Assembly (NCBI GenBank): GCA_937911045.1
Contig: CALEPX010000095.1
Location: forward strand, 1 to 50,539
Length of the DNA stretch: 50,539 bases
Direction of reading: 5' to 3'
From: an uncultured Fretibacterium sp.
GTDB lineage: Bacteria > Synergistota > Synergistia > Synergistales > Aminobacteriaceae
Positions within the stretch are counted from its first letter, which is position 1. The number at the start of each line of letters is the position of its first letter. Both the position numbers and the translations under genes were made by a program. Positions 1 to 9,428 of this stretch are shown here, one piece after another. The notes beneath the pieces were generated by a model. That model saw nothing but the letters and a program-made list of their open reading frames with translations. It made no database searches and had not been told where the DNA came from.

Positions 1-2
1 AG

Positions 3-3000
3 GTAAAAAAATATTCATTTTCCATGTTCTTAACGCTTTCTTTCGTGATACTGCTGTCAATTTGCAGTTATGCGGAAGAGTTTCACTACGCCACAACCGA
101 TATGACGTGGGCAGAATTTTATGCCGGTGAAGTCGGAGAAACACAAGCTGAACTTGAAGCTCAACACCTTGACGCTATCAGCACTCCGACTACAAACGCC
201 GCAACCCGTTTTCCTGTTCTTGATATTTCAGAAGGTTCAAACGGTGAAACAGGCCAGACCATTACGACATTCTCAGGCTATATTGAAGTACCCGTCAGAA
301 TGTCCGAAGCCGTTTATAATTCATTGAGCGATGCCGATAAGGAACGTTTTGAATTTGTTGAAACAGAGTTTGATGAGTATAAAACTTTGAATGCTGACGG
401 CTCTTTCAGTGCAATGGTAACAGAAACTGAAGCAGCCGATGATGCTGTCGTAAGTTTGGTCAGTGGAGCAAGCGCACGTTGGGGACATTATGTTTTGAGC
501 GTATCAAGTGCTGACATTAATATCGGAACAAGCAATGATAAAGTTGCCAGAAATTATTTAGGTGTCAAAGTCGAAACATCAGACGGAAAAATTTACGGCA
601 TGAGACACGATAATAATCTCTGGTCTGATGCTGACACGATCGCTTTCTGTGTGAACGCAAATTACACTGAGCCGCACGGACAAGGCGTAACACGCGATTA
701 CGATTACACAGCAGCTCTCGAAGGCAAGACTATCTCGAAAATTACGTTCTTGATCAAAGACGCTGCTGATGTGGAAATTCCCTGCAATCTGAAAGTCAAA
801 ACTTTGGGCAATGCTACAGTTTCGGCTACAGTCTCAGGTGACGACACCGTGAATTTCACGCTCAGTGGTGATTCCAGCAGCTACACACTCAGCTCTGTTT
901 CATCTGGTTCAGGACGTAACGTAAAAACGTTAAATCCCAGCGATTACACGTATTCAAACGGCGTTCTGACTATTACCGGCGGTGGTTCTGGAAGCTACAC
1001 GGCATATTTCACGAGTGATACATACGCTGACATTTCCGAAACTTTCGCTTTCGACAATTATTACGCAACAACTGATATGACCTGGGCGGAATTTTACGCG
1101 GGCGAAACTGGCAAAAGTAAATCAGAACTCGAAGCAGCAGGACTTGACGCTGTGAGTTCATCGACGAATCGAATTTCAGGGCGTTTCTCACAACTCGTGG
1201 CTTCTAACGATGGCTATGATATTGTCGGTGTGAAAGCTGTTCAGGTTCGTATGAGTAATAACGTGTATCAAGTTCTCAGCAGAGACACACGCTACACTCT
1301 CGCGACTAAAGCCTTCTCAGAATACAAAGTCGTCAGCTCTGATGGCTCGTTCGGCAAAATGACAGATACTGGCACGAAAACCGTTAATGATGCAACTATC
1401 ACTCTTTCAAGCGGCGGTTCAGCAACTTGGGGAAATTATCAGCTCGGGATTTCCGGCGTTAATATCACGGTCTCAAGCGGCGATACTCGTTACGATCTCG
1501 GCGCAACTATCGAAACTTCAGACGGCACAATTTACGGGTTGAGGCATAACAGCAATCTTTGGTTCAACGCTGACACAATCGCGTTATCATTCAGAGATTT
1601 TGTCGAGGCTCACGGAGTTCACAGAGATTACGATTACACGTCCGATCTCGAAGGCAAGACTATCAAGAAAATTACGTTTATCTTGAAAGATCAAGCCGAT
1701 GTCGTGATTAATTGCGACGTATTCCTGAAGAACTGGACGGACGCGACTGTTAAAGCTACAGAACCTGCGATGGGATTCTTAGTTCCGTTAGCAAGTCTCG
1801 ATTTAGTTTTCACGGGTGTGCCTTCAGATGCAAATTACACGCTCTCAATGTTCCAGTCTGGTTCAGGGCGCAACAGGTCAACAATTTCAGCGGATCTATA
1901 CACGTTCGCGAATAACACTCTGACAATGAAAGACGGCTTCAACACCGGAGCTTACAGAGTAGTTTTTGCTGATTCAAATGATAAATACGTTGATCTTGCA
2001 ACAAGTTTCACGATTTACACGACTGACGCGAACAGCTTAATCATGCCGGACGCGAATAATGCTGCTGAATTGGACTTCCTGCTCACGCCTCGGGGAGCAA
2101 TGGCTTCAATCGACGCGGAACTCGACAAGAACAAATTAGTCAACGCTTCGAGCTATACAACTTCATCTGATAATTACTCAGCCGCATTCACAAACGCTGC
2201 GAATATTATCACGGGTTCAGGATTCAGCTTTGATATTGCATTGAAAAACGTTTCGAGCGATTACTCGGCGATCGTAGGCTTCGAGAAAACGTTCAGATTA
2301 ACTACGGCAAATTGCGGTTCAGACTTTGCTGCGATTCTTGCTGAAATGAAAAAATTCCCTGTGTTCTCGTACGGTGGCGTTAATTACGTCATGATCGAGG
2401 ACACGTCGAAATTCAAAGACATGGGCTTGAAAGTTATGTCGCTGAACTTGGACGGAACTTCCCGTGACATCACCAGCGATTTTAGCGTCGGAGCAATCAT
2501 CGAGAGTGATACCAGCATCGCAATTATCTACGGCGGAATGATGGCTGACTCAGCTACACTCTCAGAAGGCGAGTACTTGCTTTCACCTGAGGGCGAGAAA
2601 CTTTTCAGAGACGGCGTGAAAGACGATCATATTACTGCAACATGGTTCTTTGTGAAAACTTCAACAAGCTCAGGCGGCGGTGGTTCTGAAGGCGATGATG
2701 AACCTTCAACAGAAGTCCCGGAAACAGCATATCAGGAATCTCAAACTCCTAGCGAAACAGCTCGGGAAAATTTCGCGGAACCAGCAGTCGTCGAAAAAGT
2801 CGCTAACACAATCAAGGAACAACTCGGAAGTCTTCCAAGCGGTGTCGATGGCACGTTAATCGTTCTTCCGGATTCCGCAAAGTTCGGCACACGCGAACTC
2901 ACAAATGGCGAAGTTGCTGCCCTCAAAGATGCAAGCGAAGATATTCTCGTAGTTCTTGAAACAATGAAAGTTGACTCAGACGGAATATATTACTTCAAAG

Positions 3001-3347
3001 TCCCAAGCGATAATCTCGAAATCGGCAAATTGATTTTCATTCACATGTTAGTTGGCGATTCTTCTGAGACAAAATCCGTAAGATCTTCATCATTTGAGGA
3101 CGACGGAGATAATGCGGTTTTCGTGAACGATAATGGCGACGTGATTACGAAAGTTCCTGCTTCAAAAGACGTGAACGTTGCAGCCTACATGGAAGCAGAT
3201 ACAGAATACACACCAGTCGTTACGACCTCGGATTCAAAAACTACACCTGAATATCATCATAGCAGCAGCGGTGGTGGTTGTGACTCTGGAATTTTCTCCG
3301 GAATGATTCTTGTGTTAGGATTATCGTTATTATTTAAGAAGAACTAA
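3..3347 (+). CDS. Surface protein with duplicated domain and Synerg-CTERM sorting signal (5' end cut by window)
   Basis: Large secreted surface protein. The frame is open to the window edge: codons before the first ATG (position 24) encode VKKYSFS, which together with the hydrophobic stretch after it makes a normal signal peptide (KK n-region, cleavage near SYA-EE), so the true start is probably just outside the window. Two homologous domains begin near nucleotides 84 and 1063 with the same YATTDMTWAEFYAGE motif and share later motifs (DG.IYG.RH, then RDYDYT..LEGKTI.KITF). A variable region, a GGGGS linker near 2680 and a C-terminal domain follow. The C-terminus has SSSGGGCDSG, a hydrophobic helix and KKN, matching the Synerg-CTERM pattern. 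The WAEFYAGE motif with a following DAVSS-T element faintly resembles domains annotated as Tp47-like; I would not assign a function from that. A terminator follows. Confidence 0.85.
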   Translation, partial: VKKYSFSMFLTLSFVILLSICSYAEEFHYATTDMTWAEFYAGEVGETQAELEAQHLDAISTPTTNAATRFPVLDISEGSNGETGQTITTFSGYIEVPVRMSEAVYNSLSDADKERFEFVETEFDEYKTLNADGSFSAMVTETEAADDAVVSLVSGASARWGHYVLSVSSADINIGTSNDKVARNYLGVKVETSDGKIYGMRHDNNLWSDADTIAFCVNANYTEPHGQGVTRDYDYTAALEGKTISKITFLIKDAADVEIPCNLKVKTLGNATVSATVSGDDTVNFTLSGDSSSYTLSSVSSGSGRNVKTLNPSDYTYSNGVLTITGGGSGSYTAYFTSDTYADISETFAFDNYYATTDMTWAEFYAGETGKSKSELEAAGLDAVSSSTNRISGRFSQLVASNDGYDIVGVKAVQVRMSNNVYQVLSRDTRYTLATKAFSEYKVVSSDGSFGKMTDTGTKTVNDATITLSSGGSATWGNYQLGISGVNITVSSGDTRYDLGATIETSDGTIYGLRHNSNLWFNADTIALSFRDFVEAHGVHRDYDYTSDLEGKTIKKITFILKDQADVVINCDVFLKNWTDATVKATEPAMGFLVPLASLDLVFTGVPSDANYTLSMFQSGSGRNRSTISADLYTFANNTLTMKDGFNTGAYRVVFADSNDKYVDLATSFTIYTTDANSLIMPDANNAAELDFLLTPRGAMASIDAELDKNKLVNASSYTTSSDNYSAAFTNAANIITGSGFSFDIALKNVSSDYSAIVGFEKTFRLTTANCGSDFAAILAEMKKFPVFSYGGVNYVMIEDTSKFKDMGLKVMSLNLDGTSRDITSDFSVGAIIESDTSIAIIYGGMMADSATLSEGEYLLSPEGEKLFRDGVKDDHITATWFFVKTSTSSGGGGSEGDDEPSTEVPETAYQESQTPSETARENFAEPAVVEKVANTIKEQLGSLPSGVDGTLIVLPDSAKFGTRELTNGEVAALKDASEDILVVLETMKVDSDGIYYFKVPSDNLEIGKLIFIHMLVGDSSETKSVRSSSFEDDGDNAVFVNDNGDVITKVPASKDVNVAAYMEADTEYTPVVTTSDSKTTPEYHHSSSGGGCDSGIFSGMILVLGLSLLFKKN

Positions 3348-3376
3348 TTCTCTTAGATTTAGATAACATAAAATTA

Positions 3377-3416
3377 ATGCAGCTCCTCTGAAATTTCTCG
3401 GGGGAACTGCATTTTT
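3377..3416. terminator. Bidirectional terminator between surface protein gene and ychF
   Basis: Stem TGCAG / CTGCA with an inner TCCTC / GGGGGA helix, followed by T5 on the plus strand and T-rich sequence on the minus strand. It separates two convergent genes. Confidence 0.7.
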
Positions 3417-3446
3417 GATTGCCAAATTTTCTCGCGAGTTTGCAAT

Positions 3447-4526
3447 TCACACGTTGAAACGAATCTCGATCATGTCGCCGTCCTTCACGATATATTCTTT
3501 GCCCTCAAGACGCAAAACTCCTTTGTCACGACACGCACTCATCGAAGCATTGTTGCTAATGAAATCATCATACGAGACAACCTGCGCCCGAATAAATCCG
3601 CGAGCTAAATCCGAATGAATCGTGCCGGCAGCATCTACAGCAGTCGCGCCTTCATGCAAAGTCCACGCACGAACTTCATCAGCACCGCTCGTGAAAAACG
3701 AAATCAATCCCAGAATTTTATACGCCTCGTGAATCAATCTATCGCGCCCCGGCTCAGAAATGCGCAAATCCTTCATGAACTCCTCACGGTCTGACGCATC
3801 AAGCTGTTCAAGTTCCATCTCAGTTGCTCCGTAAACGCGAACAATTTCCAAGCCCAACTCGTCAAGCTCCGGGAATTTCTCATCGGTCTGAGTGTCATCA
3901 AGATTCAGGATTAATAATTCCGGCTTCAGCGTCAAGAACGCAAATCCTGATAACGCGCGCTTCTGATCATCTGTCAAAGCAAATTCACGCAACGGCTTCT
4001 CGTTCAGAAGAAATTCCTGCAACTCACGCAGCAAATCCAGCTCAGAATTTTCGGACTGTGTAAGCTTCTTCTTAGCAAATTTCTCTTCAAGGCGCGACAA
4101 TCTATTGCTGATCACGCCCAAATCACGATAAATTAACTCAGCCTCGACAATTTTCCAATCACGCAGCGGATCAATCGAATTTTCCGGATGCGGCACAGAA
4201 TCATTCTTGAAAACCCGCACAACATGCAGCAGCGCGTCCGACTCAGACACGAACGACAAGAACGAATTTCCCAATCCTGCACCTTTGCCGGCATCTTTCG
4301 ATAAACCAGCCAAGTCTACAAATTCAACGTCAGCAGGCTTTTCAGATTTCGGCGCGAAAATTTCCACAAGCTTGTCAAACCGCGAATCCGGAACGTTCAC
4401 TAATGCACGATTCGGCTCAGTTTTTCCACCGGCGTAGGGCTTGACTTCTGCTCCGGCTCTCGTAATCACGTTAAAAATCGTAGTCTTGCCAGACAGAGGC
4501 AATCCGACAATTCCGCACTTAAGCAT
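3447..4526 (-). CDS. ychF: YchF-family (Obg-related) P-loop ATPase/GTPase
   Basis: 359 aa, normal family length. The P-loop reads GLPLSGKTT (residues 8-16) instead of the GLPNVGKST of classical YchF, a form I associate with the divergent DUF933-type branch. The G4 position is NLDD rather than NKxD, as expected for proteins of this family that prefer ATP. The C-terminal TGS-like end (ARGFIRAQVVSYDDF ... DGDMIEIRFNV) is typical. YchF proteins associate with ribosomes and are implicated in translation and stress responses. ATG start; last gene of a minus-strand run, 13 nt after the L,D-transpeptidase gene, so probably co-transcribed with it. Confidence 0.93.
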   Translation of the reverse strand: MLKCGIVGLPLSGKTTIFNVITRAGAEVKPYAGGKTEPNRALVNVPDSRFDKLVEIFAPKSEKPADVEFVDLAGLSKDAGKGAGLGNSFLSFVSESDALLHVVRVFKNDSVPHPENSIDPLRDWKIVEAELIYRDLGVISNRLSRLEEKFAKKKLTQSENSELDLLRELQEFLLNEKPLREFALTDDQKRALSGFAFLTLKPELLILNLDDTQTDEKFPELDELGLEIVRVYGATEMELEQLDASDREEFMKDLRISEPGRDRLIHEAYKILGLISFFTSGADEVRAWTLHEGATAVDAAGTIHSDLARGFIRAQVVSYDDFISNNASMSACRDKGVLRLEGKEYIVKDGDMIEIRFNV

Positions 4527-4539
4527 CTATCACACTCTC

Positions 4540-5385
4540 CTATCTTTCACGAATCACAACCGGCATATTCACATACGCGAGCTGCTTCAATTCCTGAATA
4601 TCACTATTGCGCAATCTCACACAGCCTTCTGTCGCACGTGTTCCCAAAGAATCCGGATCATGTGTTCCGTGAATGCCGATTCCCTTCCAGCCCTTCGCGT
4701 CAAGTCTCAAGAACCACGGTCCGTAAGCTCCTTTGATTTTGCCCTTGCCATCGCGAAAATCATGACTCCATTTCGAAGCGTCTTCAATCGAGACAACTTT
4801 GAAATTTCCAACCGGAGTTCTGTGGTCGCCGATATATTGCTTGTCCCCGGTATTTTTGCCAATCGCAATCGGATACACTTTCACAATCTCATCGCCTTTA
4901 TAAAGCGTAAGTTTGTACTCGGATTTGTTCACGAGTATCCTGTAATTATTATCATTCTTGACACCGGCAAAAATTTTCTGAGCTTTTTCACGCGAACTTG
5001 ATTCCGGATTAATTTTATCGACGCGAATTTCCAGATTAGCATTCTCAATAACAGGCGGGTCTTGCGATTCTAGCACTGGTGCCGGATTCATGACGCGATT
5101 CTCAACACGATTCTCGATTCTGGCTTTCGGCATAGGCATCTCAGCTGGCGGCTCCTGTAACGAGAACGTCAAACTTTCACGCGAATCTTGCTTCGAACTC
5201 ACGAAAAAACTCGAATACGACGCATACGCAATTCCGCACACGAATATAGCGACAACTAGGCATATCAATCGCAAAATCGGGTGCATTCGCTTCTTCGTAA
5301 CCCATCGTCCCTGACCGCGATCAATCCAGACCGTCTTAAATGTCGTTATCTCACTCAGAAAATTCTTGAACTCCTGCATTTGCAT
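4540..5385 (-). CDS. L,D-transpeptidase (YkuD domain), membrane-anchored
   Basis: 281 aa. One N-terminal membrane helix (about residues 35-60) preceded by basic residues, then a low-complexity linker, then a YkuD catalytic domain over roughly residues 145-281. The active-site region shows HGTHDPDSLG and TEGCVRLRNSDI, so both the conserved His and the catalytic Cys are present. Such enzymes make 3-3 peptidoglycan cross-links or attach proteins to peptidoglycan in the periplasm. The distance from the GGAGCG ribosome site to the ATG is long (about 14 nt), so ATG at the third codon is an alternative start. It lies between the antiporter gene and ychF with short gaps. Confidence 0.92.
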   Translation of the reverse strand: MQMQEFKNFLSEITTFKTVWIDRGQGRWVTKKRMHPILRLICLVVAIFVCGIAYASYSSFFVSSKQDSRESLTFSLQEPPAEMPMPKARIENRVENRVMNPAPVLESQDPPVIENANLEIRVDKINPESSSREKAQKIFAGVKNDNNYRILVNKSEYKLTLYKGDEIVKVYPIAIGKNTGDKQYIGDHRTPVGNFKVVSIEDASKWSHDFRDGKGKIKGAYGPWFLRLDAKGWKGIGIHGTHDPDSLGTRATEGCVRLRNSDIQELKQLAYVNMPVVIRER

Positions 5386-5403
5386 TTAATAATCAGCGCT
5401 CCT

Positions 5404-6894
5404 TTACGCATTATTTTCAGGTTCTATAACTTGCAGCAACTTGCTCTCGACTCCGGATAACAACGCACGCTCCCCGAATATCAGCAGCGTATCACCAGCT
5501 TCGAGTTTTGTATTGCCCTTTGGAATTATAAATTTCGTTCCGCGATTTATCAGCAAGATCGTAACGCCGTCCGGGAAAATTCGCAGCTCACTGATCATCT
5601 TGCCAACGAAAACAGAATTTGCAGCCAAGTCTACTTCGCGAGTTTCCTCTGTGCCTGCACCGGGTGTCCTGTCAAAACTCAACGGGTAAGCTTTCGCCTC
5701 ACGAACCCACGCATCAAGTTGCAATAATTTCGCAGCCTTCGCCAAAGTCTTTCCCTGAAACATCACCGACGACAACACTACGAAGAACACGATATTAAAC
5801 ATATACGACGCCTGTGGATGTCCTTCAGTTAATGGATACGTCGCTAAAATAATCGGTGTAGCTCCGCGCAATCCTGTCCAACTGATAAAAGCTTTCTCTC
5901 TCAGACTGAACTTGCTCATGAACGTACACGCGAAAACTGCCACAGGTCTTGCCACGAACATCAGGAAAAACGAGATCATCAATCCTACGCTGATAACCGG
6001 CAGGCGAATCACGTCTCTCGGCGTAACGAACAATCCCAAGACCAAGAACATTATAATCTGCATCAGCCACGAGAATCCGTCATGAAATCTCTGCAAGCTG
6101 TATTTATACAGGAAGTCGCCGCTATTCATAACGATTCCGCAGACGTAAAGTGCCAAATACGCGTTCCCGTAAAACGTCTCGGCTAATCCAAACGTCGTCA
6201 TTACAATCGAAATTCCCCAAACCGGATATAATGCTTCGTTCGAAACTTTCAATCGCTGAATCATCAAGCACGCCAATCGCCCCATCAATACGCCCATCAA
6301 TCCGCCAACAAGCATTTGCACGACAAATTTTACCACGAGCTGCACTAACGGAACGTCCGGACTTTTCAGCCAGCTTATCGCAGCAATCGTCAGAAACACA
6401 GCCATCGGATCGTTACTTCCGGATTCAAATTCCAGCAACGGTTTCAAACCGCCCTTTATGCCGATCTTCTGAGTTCGCAAAATCGAGAACACCGCCGCCG
6501 CATCAGTCGAAGAAAATATCGCCGCCAGCAAAAACGCGTCTTTATACGAGAACGCATCAAGCAACGAAATCGGAATCGCCAAAACTACCGCAGTCAAAAA
6601 TACTCCCAGCGTCGATAACACAACTCCCTGCGTTACGATTGGCTTCACATCTGACCACTTAGTCTGGAATCCGCCGGAAAATAATATAAACGCGAGCGCA
6701 AAAGTTCCTATCTCATTCGCAAGCCCTGCATCAGAAAAAGTCAAACCGCCCGGACCGTTCACTCCTGCCATCATTCCGATCCCAAGAAATAAAACCAATG
6801 CGGGAACTTTGATTTTCTCAGAAAGCGTACCGGCTATAAGACTCAGGAAAAATAACAAACCTGTGACTAGAAACGGATTTGCATACTGAAGCAT
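5404..6894 (-). CDS. CPA1-family cation/proton antiporter with RCK_C (TrkA-C) domain
   Basis: 496 aa, about 12 membrane helices in residues 1-400 followed by a cytoplasmic regulatory domain (from about residue 420) of TrkA-C/RCK_C type (SVFVGKMISELRIFPDGVTI ... GDTLLIFGE). The transport core carries FSSTDAAAVFSILR and ESGSNDPMAVFL, which match the NhaP2/CvrA motifs with the Asp residues used in ion exchange. Expected role: K+ or Na+ efflux in exchange for protons. RCK_C domains of several bacterial K+ transporters bind c-di-AMP, and a diadenylate cyclase is encoded at 31475; any link here is inference. Ribosome site AGGAGG lies upstream of the ATG. Confidence 0.92.
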   Translation of the reverse strand: MLQYANPFLVTGLLFFLSLIAGTLSEKIKVPALVLFLGIGMMAGVNGPGGLTFSDAGLANEIGTFALAFILFSGGFQTKWSDVKPIVTQGVVLSTLGVFLTAVVLAIPISLLDAFSYKDAFLLAAIFSSTDAAAVFSILRTQKIGIKGGLKPLLEFESGSNDPMAVFLTIAAISWLKSPDVPLVQLVVKFVVQMLVGGLMGVLMGRLACLMIQRLKVSNEALYPVWGISIVMTTFGLAETFYGNAYLALYVCGIVMNSGDFLYKYSLQRFHDGFSWLMQIIMFLVLGLFVTPRDVIRLPVISVGLMISFFLMFVARPVAVFACTFMSKFSLREKAFISWTGLRGATPIILATYPLTEGHPQASYMFNIVFFVVLSSVMFQGKTLAKAAKLLQLDAWVREAKAYPLSFDRTPGAGTEETREVDLAANSVFVGKMISELRIFPDGVTILLINRGTKFIIPKGNTKLEAGDTLLIFGERALLSGVESKLLQVIEPENNA

Positions 6895-6968
6895 TTAATT
6901 AAACATTTCCTCCTGAATTAATAATCGCCATCATTATATCTCAAATATAGCTGACATTTTCATAATAT

Positions 6969-8321
6969 TTATTCCTGCTCTTTACCGCGCCAAAATATTC
7001 TGATCGGCACTCCGTCGAAATTCTCAAGTTTGCGAATCTCATTCCGAATATGATTCTCGAAGCCGGAATTTGCGATTGCTGTGTCATTCACGAAGAATAT
7101 AAACGTCGGAGGCTTTGTCTCAGCTTGCGAGCAATAATATATCTTGAGAGTTTTTCCGCGCCTGTTCGAGGGCAGCCTGTCGAACGCCAGCACATCACGC
7201 ATCAGTCTATTCAGAATATTCGTCGGGATTCGTTTCGCGCGATTCGCATTCACATTCAAGACGCTCTCAATAATTTTCCCGATTCCGCGACCGCTCAGAG
7301 CAGAGGCAAATATCACCGGCGCAAAATTCAGGAACGGCATATCATCACGAATCTTTTTCACAAGTTTGTCGGCTTTGGACTCAGATTTCTCGACAAGATC
7401 CCACTTGTTAATCACCAGAATCAATCCTTTGCCCTTCTCTACAACATGTGCGGCGATTTTCTTGTCCTGATCCGTGCATGGCTCAGCCGCGTCCATCAAC
7501 AGCAACGCTACATCCGAACGATCTATCGCTGCCAAAGTCCTGACGAACGAATAATATTCAAGATCATTGCCAGTTCCAGCCGAAAATTTTCCTTTACGGC
7601 GCAATCCAGCCGTGTCGATAATCCGGAATTTCTGCCCGTCAATTTCCACAGGCATATCAACAGGGTCTCTCGTTGTACCTGCAACTGGGCTAACAAGTGA
7701 ACGCTCTGACCCCGAGATTTTATTCAACAGCGACGATTTCCCGACATTAGGCTTTCCGACAATCGCGAGCCGAATCTCAGAATCATCAGATTCAAAATCC
7801 GAATCTGGATCATAATCATAATCTTCGGGCAATAAATCCAGAATCAAATCCTGCAATTCATACAAATTTCGCTTGTGTACGGCACTGATCGCAATCACGT
7901 TCTCAAATCCCAGACTATACGCTTCGTTCGCAAAATCATCGTGTTTCGCGTCATCAGATTTATTCACGGCAACTATCACAGGCTTTTTCCCCGAAGATTT
8001 ACGCAGAAATTCCGCAATTTCCCAATCCGAACTTGTTATCCCTTCGCGACAATCCGTCATGAAAATTATCAAGTCCGATTCACTCACAGCCTGGTCAACG
8101 TGATTCCTGATTCCTGCGCTGAAATCCGTGTCCGTTCCGAAAATTCCGCCGGTGTCTATCACGTAAAAATTTCTCTCGCGCCAATTAACTTCTCCGTATA
8201 ATCTATCGCGCGTAACTCCGGGCACATCGTCAACAATCGCGTTTCTCTCACCCGTGAGCCTGTTAAATAACGACGATTTCCCAACATTCGGTCTCCCGAT
8301 TATTGCTACAATTTTCGACAT
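6969..8321 (-). CDS. der: Ribosome biogenesis GTPase Der (EngA)
   Basis: 450 aa with two tandem G domains and a C-terminal KH-like domain, the defining Der layout. First domain: GRPNVGKSSL near residue 8, DTGG, NKSD. Second domain: GKPNVGKSSLLNK near residue 190, DTAGLRRKG, NKWD. The C-terminus (RRGKTLKIYYCSQAETKPP) is the canonical KH-like segment. Der is needed for 50S subunit maturation. ATG start with AGGAAA site; the start lies 5 nt after the stop of the asparaginase-like gene, so the two are surely one transcript. Confidence 0.97.
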   Translation of the reverse strand: MSKIVAIIGRPNVGKSSLFNRLTGERNAIVDDVPGVTRDRLYGEVNWRERNFYVIDTGGIFGTDTDFSAGIRNHVDQAVSESDLIIFMTDCREGITSSDWEIAEFLRKSSGKKPVIVAVNKSDDAKHDDFANEAYSLGFENVIAISAVHKRNLYELQDLILDLLPEDYDYDPDSDFESDDSEIRLAIVGKPNVGKSSLLNKISGSERSLVSPVAGTTRDPVDMPVEIDGQKFRIIDTAGLRRKGKFSAGTGNDLEYYSFVRTLAAIDRSDVALLLMDAAEPCTDQDKKIAAHVVEKGKGLILVINKWDLVEKSESKADKLVKKIRDDMPFLNFAPVIFASALSGRGIGKIIESVLNVNANRAKRIPTNILNRLMRDVLAFDRLPSNRRGKTLKIYYCSQAETKPPTFIFFVNDTAIANSGFENHIRNEIRKLENFDGVPIRIFWRGKEQE

Positions 8322-8326
8322 GTAAT

Positions 8327-9361
8327 TTATTTCCTGTGCATATAATCAGCTAATTCATCGCCCTGCAATCCCGAAGCAAGTCCAACCGCAAGCCTGATTC
8401 GCGCCTGATACGGTGACAGCATTCCGGCGTTAATCAAACCCATCTCCAGCAACTGTGACGCACTGCCCTCGAAATTCTCCATCGCTTGAACAAATCCGTC
8501 CGGGTATCGCGAAGTCAAAACAATCGGAATTTCCGCACGAACCAATTTTCGCAACAGCGGCACCCACACTGACGGCACATCTCCATCGCCCAATCCAGAC
8601 ACAACAAGCCCGTCCAACTCCTCGAATTTCTGCTCACTCTTTCCCAACAACGCGCGCAAAATCAAATCTCCGTCCCCTAGTGACGCGCTCAAAATCGGAA
8701 TATTCCTGGCTAACGGCAAAGTAATCTTCCGAACGTATCTGTGACGCGGCAATCTCAACGCAATATAATCACCAGACGGCTGCGAAAAAACTCCAAGCGG
8801 CGATTCCGGAAATGCCAGCAAACCCGCTCGATTGAAATTCGAAATCCTCAGCACGTCCGCCGGCGCGTAAATTCCGTCCTGAATGCAAATCAACGCTCCT
8901 TTTCCCTGACACGCTCCGGATAACGCTGCTCGAACTGATTGCGAAAGTCTCAGACTTGTCTCAGAATTTGCCGAGTCCGCGTTAAAAATCGAACTCGTGA
9001 ATATCAACGGCGGATTCAATTCCCAGACCAGATCCGCAAAATACGCCAACTCCGCCAAAGCCTGAATCCCGCACGTCACAACAACACCGCGCGCTCCGTA
9101 ATCGTGAATGAAGCTCGACACCATTGACATAATTTCTCCGCACATTCTCAGCGTGTAATTCGACGTCGGCTGAAAACTCCATTTCTGAACAAGCGCGTGA
9201 TTTCGCAATTCTTCCGGCAACGTTGCAAAAACTTCATCGTCAGTCAAATCTACTTCAGCAACTTTTTCGTGTTTCTGAACAATTCGACCGCCTGCCAACA
9301 GAATCACAACTTTGTCTTTGAAATTCGCATTTCTGGATTCGTTATTTTCCAGATTTTCCAT
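8327..9361 (-). CDS. Asparaginase-fold protein lacking the catalytic residues
   Basis: 344 aa from the chosen ATG at 9361. A TTG at 9385 gives 8 more residues, but those bases contain the ribosome site GGAAGGGAG, so the ATG is preferred. Overall alignment to type I asparaginases is clear: an N-terminal VVILLAGGRIV block, a GVVVTCGIQALAELAYF block and a C-terminal QARIRLAVGLASG end. The first catalytic motif TGGT has become AGGR, and the HGTDT motif has become CGIQA, so both catalytic Thr and the Asp are gone; the segment that normally holds the catalytic Lys (VLRISNFNRAGLLAF) lacks it at the expected place. Asparaginase activity is therefore unlikely. It may be a pseudoenzyme with a binding or regulatory role. 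It follows a terminator and precedes der in the same transcript. Confidence 0.8.
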   Translation of the reverse strand: MENLENNESRNANFKDKVVILLAGGRIVQKHEKVAEVDLTDDEVFATLPEELRNHALVQKWSFQPTSNYTLRMCGEIMSMVSSFIHDYGARGVVVTCGIQALAELAYFADLVWELNPPLIFTSSIFNADSANSETSLRLSQSVRAALSGACQGKGALICIQDGIYAPADVLRISNFNRAGLLAFPESPLGVFSQPSGDYIALRLPRHRYVRKITLPLARNIPILSASLGDGDLILRALLGKSEQKFEELDGLVVSGLGDGDVPSVWVPLLRKLVRAEIPIVLTSRYPDGFVQAMENFEGSASQLLEMGLINAGMLSPYQARIRLAVGLASGLQGDELADYMHRK

Positions 9362-9385
9362 ACTGAATATAAAACTCCCTTCCAA

Positions 9386-9418
9386 TTAAAAACCCCCTGA
9401 CTTTGCGTGTTAGGGGGT
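9386..9418 (-). terminator. Rho-independent terminator after the LUD gene
   Basis: Stem CCCCCT / AGGGGG with a 13-nt loop, followed on the minus strand by T5. It lies 10 nt after the LUD-protein stop codon and upstream of the asparaginase-like gene, so the two are separate transcripts. Confidence 0.85.
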
Positions 9419-9428
9419 AAAATCGCGA

